Positions 11,270-23,506 are shown, numbered from the stretch's first letter. The stretch: 64,000 nt of DNA from Prosapia bicincta (GCA_036971475.1 JBAIZL010000002.1:22137067-22201066), one strand, 5' to 3'. Notes: generated from the letters alone by a model not told the origin. Translations and numbers: made by a program.

Positions 11270-11717
11270 CAGGTGGCGCAAAAGTCACCCCACACTACAA
11301 TAAACAAAGACTGAATTTAATTTTTGTTACAAAAATACCTACAACTTACAACACAATTATTTTGTATGTTCAAAGTGTTTTTCGCCTTCAGTAATACATG
11401 TTTCAAGTCTCTCTGGAGCACTGATGCATACTCGATGCTATGGCATAGTCTGTCTAAATCTTCAAATGCCTCGTGTATGAAGTGTTTCATTTCATCGATA
11501 GTATAAGGTTTTCTGTGGTGGTCTGAGAATATTTGGACAGCGATACCAGAATGTACCATAGGGTATGTAAGTGTTCGAGAGAGACTTGAAAGATGTATTA
11601 CTGAAGGCGAAAAACACTTTGAACATAAGAAATAATTGTAAATTGTAGGTTTTTTGTAATAAAAAATAAATTCTGTTTTTGTTTACTGCAGTGTACGGTG
11701 ACGTTTGCGCCACCATG
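11270..11717. mobile_element. Tc1/mariner-like MITE with long terminal inverted repeats
   Basis: A 448-bp element flanked by TA dinucleotides (11268-11269 and 11718-11719). The ends read GGTGGCGCAAAAGTCACC on the left and, on the complementary strand, GGTGGCGCAAACGTCACC on the right. Similarity of the inverted arms extends about 140 bp inwards through AAAGTGTTTTTCGCCTTCAG. Frames on the minus strand contain HTIDEM-like residues (YTIDEMKHFIHEAF), reminiscent of the C-terminal end of mariner-type transposases, but nothing catalytic remains. Probably non-autonomous, derived from a larger TA-targeting DNA transposon. Confidence 0.75.
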
Positions 11718-14120
11718 TATACAACTACATACTGTATATAGATATGTTAGGGCGTGGCGGTTTTAACGTAACTCATATACAAGATTTTCTCACGTACAAT
11801 ATTTCCGTTTAAGAGCGCCAAAAATAGTATTCATTTCAAAATAAAACTTTTAGTAGTTGATACCTTCATGTATGGTCTACACATTGCTAGCATTGGTACA
11901 ACTATCTTATTGCAGGTTTTCAACTGTGTTAGCAGAGTGCCTAATAAGATGTTTTGTTCATATAATTTTTGTAGTTAAATATTAATTTTTTCAGATAAAA
12001 TTTAATTTCTTTTTTTGTTAAAATTACGTTTATAAAACGGTAGCCATATCTGTTTCGATTTTGATTTGTGTTTAAATAAATAATAGTTAAACAATTTTTA
12101 AAAACGTGGTTGTTTCTCAAAATATAATGTTAAAAAAATTTAGACGTTTACCTGTAATTATTAATACTTCAATATTTTCCCATATTTATATATTTTAAAC
12201 GGGCTGATATTTTAATCTTGTTATTTGTAATTATTCGCCATCATAAAATAATTATATACATGGCTAAAAGAAACATAATGATTGTACTAACATGTATAAA
12301 TGCAATGCAGACTCAGGCACTGTATAGGCAATTCACGCTAATTGTAACCACGTAACCGTGGGTAAGTTTATTTAACAGCGGACCGTCGAATATAGTTTAA
12401 AGGCAAGAATGTAAATATTTGTTACATCTTTCAATAAGAATCGAACAAACAAAGATGACGTCGTGTCAACTGTTTCGTTTGGAGGATTTAATTGTATACT
12501 GGGATGAATTATTAACCCTCTTTGGCGAGGTTCGGAAGGGACCACAATCTGTATGGTGTGGGGCGTCTTGGTAGTGGGCAATCGGCTCAATTGGATCTGA
12601 GCATAATCAAAACTCAGCTATTCGATAAAAGTTGAAAAATAAAGGCATAGCTTATTACAGAAAAGAGTCAAAGCTGTAGCACTTCTGTTAAAAAGTTATT
12701 TTTTTATTTTGCAGATAACTTTAATTTTTTTTAACTACATACATTTTTAATTTAGGTAAAATTTTTCTTAATATTATTTTTTACCAGCATTCTTATTTTT
12801 AATAATTCTTTTTACTTCCATTTAAATAAATATTTAATTTGTGTTTTACACCTTTTTTGTGAATACATTTTTGTTGCTTTTCTCTCTTCACAGATGATTT
12901 GATTTGATGTTTGTTTTCGATCCTTGATTAATTTTAGTTAACTCTTACAATAATAGCTTACTCCAGTATACTTTTATGTAATAAGTATTTAATTAATTTT
13001 TGTTAGTTTTTAATTTTAATTTAATTTAAATTTAAAGATTGAAGTAGTTAAACAATGGAAAGTAGTAAATTTCAATTACTTTCATTTAATAATTGTTTCT
13101 ACTTAAATAATATTTTTAAATAATAATTAATTTAATTTAAAAGTTTAGTAAATTATATTTAGTAAAAGATTTAGTTTTAAAAAAATAATTTGTTTTTTCG
13201 ATATTTTTTTAAGTCGTCTTTTACTCTTCCTGAAATTAATATTTTTTTTGTAAAAGAATATTTTAAAAATTATTCTTATATAATTATTTTATTTTTTAAA
13301 ATTATACTTAGGTGTACTGAGGGTTAGTACTTTTATTATTTTATTATATTGTTTCTTGTCGCCATTTTGCTAATTTAACTTGTCTTAGACTATATGTTAA
13401 GCAGATCTTTATTTTTCTAGACTCCAGTGGGATTTTTTACCACTTACTAATAGCTTTCTGTATTTAATAGAGGGGTTTTCCAGAATTAATTTAATATTTA
13501 TTTTTTGATCTTTATTTCAGTAGGGATACGAATCGCTTTTCCATTCGTTGAATATATAGCCTACAACTGTAGCCATAGTTACATTGGCTCGTTTTTATCG
13601 GATTTTTACTAGCAATACTTTTAACGTAATTAACCAAGCTTTTATTGCTCGCTTTAACGAAGATTTCACTCTTCTCACATCTGTCGAAGAAACAGATATT
13701 TATTATCTATGAAAGATATAACTGAAAAGAACTAAACCTGTGGGAAATCGGCGATATGTTCGCATTAGCGGTGGGTAACCCTACAAAATTTAACGTTCTG
13801 TCAAACAAGAGGAAGCCTTACATGGCTTGTTAACAATTAAAAATGGCGGAAATAATAATCATAACTACATTAGATTGTTATTATTACAAATTGGCCAAAA
13901 TATAAGTGAGGTAAAGTTTTGTATTCGGATGAATTAAAATACTTAGAGTCACAGAAGAATTTGACATGAGGGTTTAGTATTACAGAAACTGCCATCTGAC
14001 AGTGAGCACCTATCTGTACCAACCGTTCAATGTCCCGTAAAGTTAAACTTGGAAATACTTTACTGGTATTTGCCAAGGCGTTAAAATTATTATTATATAC
14101 ACGTTATATAACAAAAATTC
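11718..14120. other. AT-rich sequence, no gene recognised
   Basis: Largely low-complexity A/T sequence, especially 12700-13320. A more balanced patch at 12370-12600 has an open minus frame of 72 codons without recognisable features. Inferred first-intron DNA of svp. Confidence 0.35.
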
Positions 14121-14124
14121 TGTT

Positions 14125-14520
14125 AACAAAAGCAATTCCTAGGTTAACAAAGAAAAATTTGCTTTTAGTTAATTTTTATTAAATAACTACCATTAATATA
14201 AATAAAATATCATAATCTATGCGTTAAAACAGCTGTTCTGGTACATAATCTAAAACATAAAATCAGCTGTTTTATGAAATCATATGTTTCATTTATTTTA
14301 AGCCAAATGAGATGAAATAACTATATTGCATACCTTGCCCCTTTTGTGAAACGTTTTTCTTCCATATAAAACTAAAATTAATTCATTAAATTTAATTATT
14401 GAATTAATATTGGAAAGTAACTGTATTAACATCAAGTGCCATCTACTACAAGTTTTAAAAAAATGTATTTGAATTTGAGTGGATGAATAAAAAGTATTAT
14501 ATTAACGATTGAAAATTTGA
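14125..14520 (-). repeat. CAGCTG-family dispersed repeat
   Basis: Long reverse-oriented copy: TTAAAACAGCTGTTCTGGTA, AAATCAGCTGTTTTATGAAA, GATGAAATAACTATATTGCA, TACCTTGCCCCTTTTGTGAA, then TTTGAATTTGAGTGGATGAA. This copy continues into the tandem repeats on its right, which include its terminal segment. Confidence 0.65.
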
Positions 14521-15065
14521 ACAAAATGGACCTATATATAAAGAGAATATGAGTTAAAAAGAAATGAACAAAACAAAATGCCTATAATAAAATATTTGTA
14601 TTTCTAATATTAAAATTAAATTACTATGAAAAAATGTTTCTCACATATAAAAGTAAAATTAATTAATTAAATTTAATTATTATATATTTAAAAAAACTGT
14701 ATTTACATTAAATTATCCAATACCAGTATAAAAAAAATGTATTTGAACTTGAGTGGACGAATAAAAAGTATTTTATCAACGATTGAAAATTTGAACAAAA
14801 TAGACCTATATATAGAGTATGAGCTAATAGAAGGAAATGAACAAAACAAATGCCTATAATAAAATATTTGTATTTCTAATAATAAAATTAAATTACTACG
14901 AAAAAATGTTTCTCACATATAAAAGTAAAATTAATTAATTAAATTTAATTAATATATATTTAAGAAAACTGTATTTACATTAAATTATCCAATACCAGTA
15001 TAAAAAAATGTATTTGAACTTGAGTGGGCGAATAAAAAGTATTTTATCAACGATTGAAATTTTGA
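14520..15065. repeat. Tandem repeat, about 270 bp, two copies
   Basis: GATTGAAAATTTGAACAAAA recurs near 14507 and 14781, and a variant at about 15050. Between them CAAAACAAATGCCTATAATA and TTTGAACTTGAGTGGACGAA are shared. The unit includes the end of the neighbouring CAGCTG-family copy, so the duplication captured transposon-derived sequence. Confidence 0.7.
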
Positions 15066-15630
15066 ACAAAATATTTATAAAGGAGTGTGAACTAATAGAA
15101 GGAATTGAAAAAGTAGAAACATTTTAGTAATATATTTGCCCCCAATAAAGCTCTTTTAAGAAATGTTTTTTTAAAGGAGTGTGAACTAATAGAAGGAATT
15201 GAAAAAGTAGAAACATTTTAGTAATATATTTGCCCCAACTAAAGCTCTTTTAAGAAATGTTTATAAAGGAGTGTGAACTAATAGATGAAATTGAAAAAGT
15301 AGAAACATTTTAGTAATATATTTGCCCCCACTAAAGCTCTTTTAAGAAATGTTTATAAAGGAGTGTGAACTAATAGAAGGAATTGAAAAAGTAGAGACAT
15401 TTTAGTAATATATTTGCCCCCACTAAAGCTCTTTTAAGAAATGTTTATAAAGGAGTGTGAACTAGTGAAGGAATTGAAAAAGTAGAAACATTTTAGTAAT
15501 ATATTTACCCCCACTAAAGCTCTTTTAAGAAATGTTTATAAAGGAGTGTGAACTAATAGAAGGAATTGAAAAAGTAGAAACATTTTAGTAATATATTTGC
15601 CCCCACTAAAGCTCTTTTGAGAAATGTTTA
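15066..15630. repeat. Tandem repeat, 92 bp, six copies
   Basis: Near-identical units start ATAAAGGAGTGTGAACTAAT and contain AGTAGAAACATTTTAGTAAT, TTGCCCCCACTAAAGC and TCTTTTAAGAAATG. It nests inside or next to the 270-bp repeat, whose last copy supplies GGAGTGTGAACTAATAGAAG. Confidence 0.9.
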
Positions 15631-17110
15631 AAACATTACAACTAACGATATTAAATTAATTGTAAATTTAAAAAATCGTAAAGAGCTAAAAGTGTGTGTA
15701 AGGAATTAAAAATAAACTGTTATTACACCATAAACATACGTACAAAGAAGAATCGTTGCTCTATAGCAGCTAGTTGTAATTACACATTACAACAGTCTAT
15801 GTAACAAATGTTATAAACAAAAGTTTATGTTACATGCGTTAAAACACAGAAAACAGAAACACACTACGACAGGGCAGAATAGGCATCTCTTAGAGTTTCA
15901 TAAACTTTCTTACAGTTATTTGAAACATACAATCTTTTGAAAACCTCCTATACTTTTACAATTTTAACAGAGTGAAGAATAACTACTCGCAGGGTATTAA
16001 ATTATTTCCAAAACTATATCAAGACATTAATGAATACAAAATATATAGTTTAAAAAAGTTGCAAAAATATATTAGAGTTAGTTATTTTTAATGGTTTGTT
16101 AAAAAATATTTTCGACTTGTCAAATCTCTTTAGAATTATTTTTATTACTTATAACGGCAATGTTTAATTACAGTATTTATTGTTTTTATTGTTTATTACA
16201 GTATTGTTATTGTTTAATTTTTTTTATCTTTGTTATTTTTTTAATATTTTTATTGTTTTTCTCTATAGCACGTTTAATCGTCTGTCCACTCTCCATCACT
16301 CTGTGTTGAAAATTAAATTAAATTACAGAAAAACTATTGCAGGGTTTCGTTTACACGATTATTTTTAAGGGAACAGTGAGGACTTGAGTACATTTAAAAG
16401 AACGTCCTAGAGGTTACGAACGTTAGATTCGTTATATCTGCTGCATTATTCGTCACGTTCAATGACTTTATAATTGTAATTAAAATAATTTTGTACTTAG
16501 ATTCGCGTTTTACATCGTAGTATTTAAAACATTTTAATAATGGCTTTATCACGATTCCACTCATTTTTTTACTAAACGCTTTTAATATCCTTGAAAGTTT
16601 AGTTCGTAAATTTAATTATTTAAATTAAATATTTTTTAATTATTAAAATAATTCTATATGCCAAAATGTATTTAAATTTAGACTTAATATTAAGAAATTA
16701 AAATAAGATTTGAATTAAAATATAATATTTTCAAATCCAGAGTTCATTGTATTATGGAGCATGGCTATAAGAAGTAACTTATGTAATAAATATTGTCACC
16801 GTTAAGGGGAAAAATCCCTTGTAATCAGTGGAACGATTGGTCCCGTGAAGGGAGTTGGTACTAACCGTTTGGAAGGGCCCTAATGCACGAATTTGGGGAG
16901 AGCCAACTCTACAGAAAGCTAAAAAAAGGTTTTCATTTCACTTTTGGAAAAAAGATAAAATTTTGGATAAAAATACAGATTAAAGTTTAGTAAATTATAA
17001 TTATTATAATTTATCAGACACAAATATAATTTATAATGTAATCGCATGGATAAAAAAATAATAAAAAAATATATTACTAATATTTGAGCTGACTTGCAAA
17101 TGTGATTTTA
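15631..17110. other. AT-rich sequence, no gene recognised
   Basis: No domain seen. At 16800-16920 there is a more GC-balanced patch (GGAACGATTGGTCCCGTGAA) of unknown nature. The open frame at 16180-16368 is phenylalanine/leucine-rich low complexity. Confidence 0.35.
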
Positions 17111-17121
17111 TAGTAGTATCC

Positions 17122-17158
17122 CTGATGATGATGATGACATAAATAATCGAAACGCGTA
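17122..17158 (+). ncRNA. Hammerhead-like motif (degenerate)
   Basis: CUGAUGA (17122-17128), one extra U, stem II GAUGAU/AUAAUC with one mismatch, then GAAA (17149-17152) and CGCGUA, giving the mini-helix ACGCGU and a GUA triplet. No good helix I pairing was found. The core is intact but overall folding is uncertain. Confidence 0.35.
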
Positions 17159-17619
17159 TAGTAAAAAAGTGTTTATAACTGTGTGTTAGTGTACAATTAT
17201 TTATTATTTAATAAAAAGCATTACATTTTTACGAAATATCATTACATTGCTTTTAAATTTAACGAAATATTAAATTACATAATTTTTCAAAGCAGAGAAT
17301 AATAATCTCTACCTTATATTAAAGTTAGACTATTGTTAGGAAAACATTGTGCATACATATTATCATATCGTATGATTGTGGAATCGTCTTTAATAAGGTT
17401 TATTAAAATATGTGATAAAATAATAAATTAGACTATATAGTCTGCGTTCAACCGTAACTATTATTTACTGAACTAGGCTAGGTGCATTACGAGAAAACTA
17501 AAACTTAATAATAAACGCACTAATATATGAAATAGTCAGCATTTCATATTTATTCTAATTTTCAAACAAAATAGGATTTGTGTGAACATGTTTTTATATT
17601 AACGTAATTAGAGCTTAGT

Positions 17620-17760
17620 TAGTGAGAACAATTCACAACTTAACTATTAAAATATTTCACTCAAAATCTCACAGCACACTTGTTTATTATTACAGGTTGA
17701 ATGTATTGATAAATTAGTGACTAGTGAGATTTTCAGTGAAATCTTTCAAGTTTAAGAAGT
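17620..17760. mobile_element. Foldback element, short relative of the one at 24.8 kb
   Basis: Inverted arms ATTTCACTCAAAATCTCAC and GTGAGATTTTCAGTGAAAT enclose GTATTGATAAATTAGTGACT. The arms, the inner TGTATTGATAA and the flanking GTGAGAACAATTC match the larger copy at 24765-24975. The hammerhead-like centre is missing here. Confidence 0.6.
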
Positions 17761-18110
17761 TTGAAAACGTAAAAACGACCTGTTGGTTGAAGAAAAGCCT
17801 ATTAAATGGTTCTGGGAAAATAAAATGCCGTGTTTACTGGGTGGTTGTCCCTATTATGTAAATTTGAAATCTCCAACTTAACGCCGACATCAACTTAAGC
17901 TCCCACACCTCATGACGTTTATTTCCAGCAGGAATCACAGCATTTTAACGGTTAATTGTGGTTCCGGGTTTGTGTAACTCTTCCAGCACGAAGAAATGTA
18001 GTAGGCTTATATCATCGGGTTGGCATAAAATTATTTCCTAAAGCGGTCCAATTGGTTGAAATAGTGTGGCTCGTAGTAATCGTTAGTCATATTTCTTAAA
18101 AAAATAACTA
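17761..18110. other. No gene recognised
   Basis: Unique sequence leading into the 162-bp tandem array. Confidence 0.3.
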
Positions 18111-18111
18111 G

Positions 18112-18765
18112 AAGCGAAAAAAATGCCCTTCATTTAAGGGTTTTGGAATCATTAGCGTATATATGCCCTTTGTGGAATATAATATAATATTTGTGACGCA
18201 ATTTTCGGGTAGGAACCAACTAGGTTTAAGCTAAATTAGTTTGGCGTCGTTGCCTTAGTCACAAGTGGTTAATAAAACGAAAAAATGCCCTTCATTTAAG
18301 GGTTTTGGAATCATTAGCGTATATATGCCCTTTGTGGAATATAATATAATATTTGTGACGCAATTTTCGGGTAGGAACCAACTAGGTTTAAGCTAAATTA
18401 GTTTGGCGCCGTTGCTTAGTCACAAGTGGTCAATAAAACGAAAAAATGCCCTTCATTTAAGGGTTTTGGAATCATTAGCGTATATATGCCCTTGGAATAT
18501 AATCTGATATTTGTGATGCAATTTTCGGGTAGGAACCAACTAGGTTTAAGCTAAATTAGTTTGGCGCCGTTGCCTTAGTCACAAGTGGTTAATAAAACGA
18601 AAAAATGCCCTTCATTTAAGGGTTTTGGAATCATTAGCGTATATATGCCCTTTGTGGAATATAATCTAATATTTGTGATGCAATTTTCGGGTAGGAACCA
18701 ACTAGGTTTAAGCTAGATTAGTTTGGCTCCGTTGCCTTAGTTACAAGTGGTTAGTAAAACGGAAA
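18112..18765. repeat. Tandem repeat, 162 bp, four copies
   Basis: Units begin CGAAAAAATGCCCTTCATTT and contain GGGTTTTGGAATCATTAGCG, TTCGGGTAGGAACCAACTAG and GTTGCCTTAGTCACAAGTGG. Differences are few (for example GACGC or GATGC before AATTTTCGGG). Each unit has a small hairpin, CCCTT with AAGGG around CATTT. Confidence 0.92.
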
Positions 18766-18957
18766 GAATGTTTGTAAACTGTTTAAATCATAAATGTTAC
18801 GATAATCCTGTGTAGGAAACAATTGTTTTATGGCAGACATTCTTAAAATAGTAAAATTGACGAGTTTTTATGGCAAAAACATCTATTTGTTAAATAATAA
18901 TTTTTAAACGCTTTTGGTAAATTAAATTAAAAAGTATTTGAAATTTATAAACAGGAT

Positions 18958-19331
18958 GTATATTCGAGCACACTTTTCTGCCTTATCTAACATTGCAATA
19001 GTTTTATTTGTTGCCGCGTTTCGGAATAACTCCATTTTCAAAACTTAAATACTACTTTCTTAACATTACAATATTTTTTAAACTATTAACAGCGAATCAT
19101 CTACATACTCTAAACAATCGTAGTAATTAATGTCGAAATTAATATAGGGCCTACTCCACACAATCGAATTTCTCTAATATTCTTGTTATTTTTCTTTCTT
19201 CTAATTCTTGTATAAGCAACTCGCGTAAAAGAAATACTATTTAAGTTTTGAAAATGGAGTTATTCCGAAACACGTTAACAAATGAAGATATTGTGACGTT
19301 AGGAAAGGCAGAAATATGTACTCGGATATAC
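18958..19331. mobile_element. Foldback element with inverted arms of about 105 bp
   Basis: The left arm (about 18958-19066) starts GTATATTCGAGCACA and includes TTTCGGAATAACTCCATTTT. The right arm (about 19222-19331) is its diverged inverse, ending in the complement of GTATATCCGAGTACA. The two arms flank about 150 bp of unique sequence. Long arms without coding capacity suggest a MITE/foldback transposon. Confidence 0.7.
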
Positions 19332-20435
19332 AAATATTCCTAACAAAATTGAAGATGAATATATTAAGAATTTATGAATAGGGCTTGAATGTAAGTTGCA
19401 ATTACTGGCTAACATTTGCCGTACGAGTGGTGTTTATAAGCTAATAGGCCTGGATATTAGCTCGCGAACAACCTATAAATATACAAATCCGAATTTTTTA
19501 GTATTATTAAATTAATAAACTAAATAAAATTTGGAATTTTAAATTAAGTCGTCAACGACTCGAATCAATTTTGTAAAGTTTAGAAAGCGTGCGACTTGTG
19601 CAAAACGGTCCTACATATTTGGATTAAATTTGCTTACATGGTTTTTAACAGAAATTTCCAAATATTGAGAATTTCGTCTTTCAAATAAACTATATTATTC
19701 TTTAATTATTTAAAATTTAAGTGATTTAAAAATCAGAATAATTTTTATTCTGATTATGATTCCGTTAAACATATTTAGAGAAAATTTGTTTGTTTTAGAA
19801 ATTGCCTAACTTCGGGGCTATTCTTCGTGAATAATTTTCAAGGGCCCCACTTAAATATTCAGTATTTAAATGTTAACAAAAATAAAGGAAACGCAATTGC
19901 ACAGGTTTGTAGTTGCTGTAATAAATTCGCTTATTTGTATTTATTATTTACCTTAATTTCTAGCAACACAGACAGCACAAAGATTGGAGCAGTCACTCAG
20001 CATTTTATTGTTCTCAACTTACAAATGATTAATAATGGCAATAGCTATTATTAATGGAACTGTTTCGAGAAATGGGGTGGTTAGGTAAGTGGTAATGTCG
20101 AAGATAACCTTATTTGGTTTTCGTCGGGAAAAAATCAGATAAAACAATAATAATAATGTATACTAATATCTAGATGGGCAAACTGGCGTTTTTATAATAT
20201 TTGGCTGTCCATATGAGCAAGTTTAAGCTAACCTAGGGCATTTATAACTAACAGTTAAGAAAATTGTCTCTTTTATAGAATATTTTAGCATATCCAAATA
20301 TAGCCTGTATACATCGAAAATTATGTAGGCCTATATAATCTTTTTCTAAATACAATTTAAAGACTGAGTTATAGTTATTCTTTAGGATATAGTTTGCTAC
20401 ATCTGGCTATAAATATAAACCAGATTCACGGTACA
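19332..20435. other. AT-rich unique sequence, no gene recognised
   Basis: No domain seen; the 75-codon frame at 19827-20054 has no recognisable features. A TAGGCCTA octamer lies at 20326. Confidence 0.35.
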
Positions 20436-20439
20436 CACA

Positions 20440-20660
<221 letters not shown>

Positions 20661-20744
20661 ATATTTATATATGAATTATATTTTATATATATAGCTTAAA
20701 ATATATAGTAATCCTTAGATGAAATTTTTTTCTTGTTAAATATA

Positions 20745-20910
20745 TAGGTTATGTTAAAACAAATAAAAGACGTACACAAAACTCACAAATTAATCATTTA
20801 GGAACTCAGACGCGTTTCAATGATAAAGTCATCATCATCAGTGAGTGTTGCTACTACTAACTTTAACTTGCAGTTTCTAGTAGCAACACTCACTGATGAT
20901 GATGACTTTG
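20745..20910. mobile_element. Ribozyme-bearing foldback element, copy A
   Basis: A perfect inverted repeat of 32 bases lies at 20825-20856 (left arm) and 20878-20909 (right arm), separated by about 21 bases; the left arm reads AAAGTCATCATCATCAGTGA and continues. Upstream AAAAGACGTACACAAAACTC and ACAAATTAATCATTTA are shared with the locus at 55.28 kb, so this belongs to a dispersed family. The minus strand holds the best hammerhead-like motif of the window (20804-20846). Confidence 0.65.
20804..20846 (-). ncRNA. Putative minimal type I hammerhead ribozyme
   Basis: Read on the minus strand: helix I ACUCA (20846-20842) pairs perfectly with UGAGU (20808-20804). The core is CUGAUGA (20841-20835); after one extra U, stem II is GAUGA/UCAUU (five pairs, one of them G-U, loop CUUUA); then GAAA (20818-20815), and the tiny helix III ACGCGU leads to the cleavage triplet GUC (20811-20809). 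All invariant hammerhead core bases are present. Hammerheads with this very short helix III are known from Penelope-like elements and retrozymes. The extra U between the core and stem II is the main doubt. Cleavage would be predicted after C20809. Confidence 0.6.
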
Positions 20911-20927
20911 AGTATTTGAAAAATTTG

Positions 20928-20930
<3 letters not shown>

Positions 20931-20988
<58 letters not shown>

Positions 20989-20990
20989 CA
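20931..20990. repeat. (AT)n microsatellite
   Basis: Pure TA run with a short GTATATATATACACAC tail. Confidence 0.97.
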
Positions 20991-20998
20991 CACATATT

Positions 20999-21112
20999 TA
21001 TCGTTGATTCGCGCTTTAACTGTTGTTCGACTAGCGAAACGTCGGAACTGCGATTTTATGCACTGCAAAATGAACTGATGTAGGCTACTCAGATGTTAAT
21101 GATTTATTATAT
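20999..21112 (+). mobile_element. ATCGTTGATT element, copy 2
   Basis: TATCGTTGATTCGCGCTTTA, then CTAGCGAAACGTCGGAACTG and TTATGCACTGCAAAATGAAC. The GAAACGTC word equals the 3' half of a hammerhead core with a minimal helix III; no CUGANGA is kept. Confidence 0.5.
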
Positions 21113-21125
21113 TTATATATGAATT

Positions 21126-21275
<150 letters not shown>

Positions 21276-21283
21276 CACATATT

Positions 21284-21416
21284 TATCGTTGATTCGCGCT
21301 TTAACTGTTGTTAGACTCATCTCGTCAATGCTAGATGAGATTCTAGCGAAATGTCGGAACTGCGATTTTATACACTGCAAAATGAACGGATGTATGCTAC
21401 TCAAATATCAACGATT

Positions 21417-21417
<1 letters not shown>
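21284..21417 (+). mobile_element. ATCGTTGATT element, copy 3, with 9-bp terminal inverted repeats
   Basis: It begins ATCGTTGATTCG and ends AAATATCAACGAT, giving ATCGTTGAT inverted ends. In the centre CTAGATGAGATTCTAGCGAAATGTCGG-type sequence (about 21331-21357) can pair CTAGA with TCTAG and is followed by GAAATGTC, a decayed hammerhead-like core. AT runs flank both sides, in keeping with insertion into, or spread with, AT microsatellites. Confidence 0.5.
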
Positions 21418-21420
<3 letters not shown>

Positions 21421-21464
<44 letters not shown>

Positions 21465-21484
21465 CCTCTCTCTCTCTCCCCCCC

Positions 21485-21545
<61 letters not shown>
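21421..21545. repeat. Compound (AT)n-(CT)n-(AT)n microsatellite
   Basis: TA run, CT run with a C-rich interruption, then TA run. Confidence 0.97.
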
Positions 21546-21547
<2 letters not shown>

Positions 21548-23506
21548 CTAAATTATAATATTGTTAGGCAACAAAGTTATATTTGTAAGACTATATATGA
21601 ATTCACATTGTTCTCCCTTTCTCAATACATCTCGGGGTAGTCAAAAATACTTATCTGGTGATTATATAAACTATATCTTGGTATCCTAGAAAACTCAGAC
21701 CGCAAGTTAATGCAGGTTATAATTCGTTGTGCAAGTGACAAAGGCTCAGTTTCGAAACTGTCCGCTCTGTACAGAAATGCTGGATGTATAAAACTGTTTG
21801 TAGGGCTTATTTTAGTTTTAAACGAAATCAATGTTAGCAGATATTTAGTGTCTGCATCGTCGTGAGAACCGCAAGGGAACAATGGGACGTATCCAGGAGG
21901 GTTGCAAGCCAGTAGAGCACGCTTCAGGACATCAGGGGGAGACAAGGCAAAAGTATATGTTAATGTTGTAAATTAAAAAAAAAAGTAATGTCAAACAAAG
22001 CTATGAATACAAAATTGTTTTAAATTGTTGCAAATCTTTTACGGTTTTGGACGAAAATTAATTTTTAGAACGGTTGCCAAAAAGTTTTATAATTTGAGTT
22101 TTAGGTTTTAAGAAAAATTTAAATACGTTTCACCTTAAATAAAAATTTTATAATGAGTTAATTTGCATATTTTTGTTAGTACAATTATTTACCTTAAACC
22201 TACGTAAGTTTTAAATCATTCAGCTCATTAAATTTACATCAAGTGTGCATTATAAATCATAAAGTTTTTCCTCACGCTGTAAATTCAATATAGGTAGGTT
22301 TTATAGGATACATTCTACCTCGTTTTAAATACTTAGGACTCGATATTTTAACAATACTTCCCCACTTTCGTTTGGAGGAAAAGAAAAGGAAAACAATATT
22401 TCAAAAATTTTTATTCAATAAATTATTTTCTCAATTCATACGACAGTTATTTTAGTATGAACGAAACATAATTAAAGTTAGGCTGTTAAATGTGAATATT
22501 TATTTTCCAAAAATTTTTTTGCGGTATAAACAATTTTTTTTAAATTTTTAATTTACCAAACCGAATGGACTATAGAAAAAATATGTTTTTGTACGGTAAC
22601 CAACTTGACTTGGAAAATATTAAATTTTGCTAACAGTCTATTTAGTATTTAAAAATTGATTTATATAGTTTGCATTTCTTGAATAAAAAACGTATAAATT
22701 TTACTTTAATTTTCCACTATTTATTTATAAATATTCCACATAAAATATTTATAGGTAGGCCTAATAAAATTTTTTTATGTTTAAAAACTTATAGGCCTAG
22801 ATCGGTATATTTCAACTTTTTCAATATGGATGGGACATTTTTACATATTTATTTTTTCACTGAGTAAATTTTATCGTTTATTTTGTAATTTGCTTTAAGT
22901 TTTTTTCTGTTTACAATTTTCTCAACGACCTTACTGCAAGCAGCCTAATCGCTATTCAAATATGTAGACATAATATATTGTTAAATATCTATTATAAAAT
23001 AACATGAAAATATTGTAACATTCAGAGCTTAAATTGCAAAAAATATAATTAGAAAATAGAATATTTTCATTATAAATAATTCTCCGCTTGTAGCCTAGTC
23101 AGATTCCTAGCCTACTTGTCACATATTTTTTCAATTTTCTACGAAAATCACGATAAAGGTATTTTCTTACTATCGGTTATATTTTTAAAAACATAGGCTA
23201 TATTTCAAAATTATACATGTAGGCCTATTGAAGTATTATTATTGAAAAAAAAACATTTGTAGGCTACTATATTACCTGCATTTATGCCTAAGAAATTATA
23301 TATAAGTTATATATATATTATTTATATGGCTTCTTTATATATTTATTGCTTAGTTAGGCATACGTCGTAGGATTACAAGCGATGTTCTGAGCTACAAAAT
23401 AGTTTTTGTAAAATTATTAAGGTGCAATATGTGATTGAATATTTTTTGGACTAGATTTTTCCAATATCTTATTTGTTTCTCGAGTAGAAATATTCCTGTC
23501 CTGCTT
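21546..23506. other. Start of svp intron 1, no other gene recognised
   Basis: Sequence immediately downstream (minus strand) of the svp splice donor. AT-rich, with three TAGGCCTA octamers (22756, 22792, 23220). An open frame of 107 codons on the minus strand at 21622-21945 has no recognised domain. Confidence 0.4.

Noticed and set aside
20999..21112. Full hammerhead ribozyme in ATCGTTGATT copy 2
   Set aside because: GAAACGTC is present but no CUGANGA or stem II upstream.
21622..21945. 107-codon minus-strand frame in the svp intron
   Set aside because: No domain recognised; probably chance.
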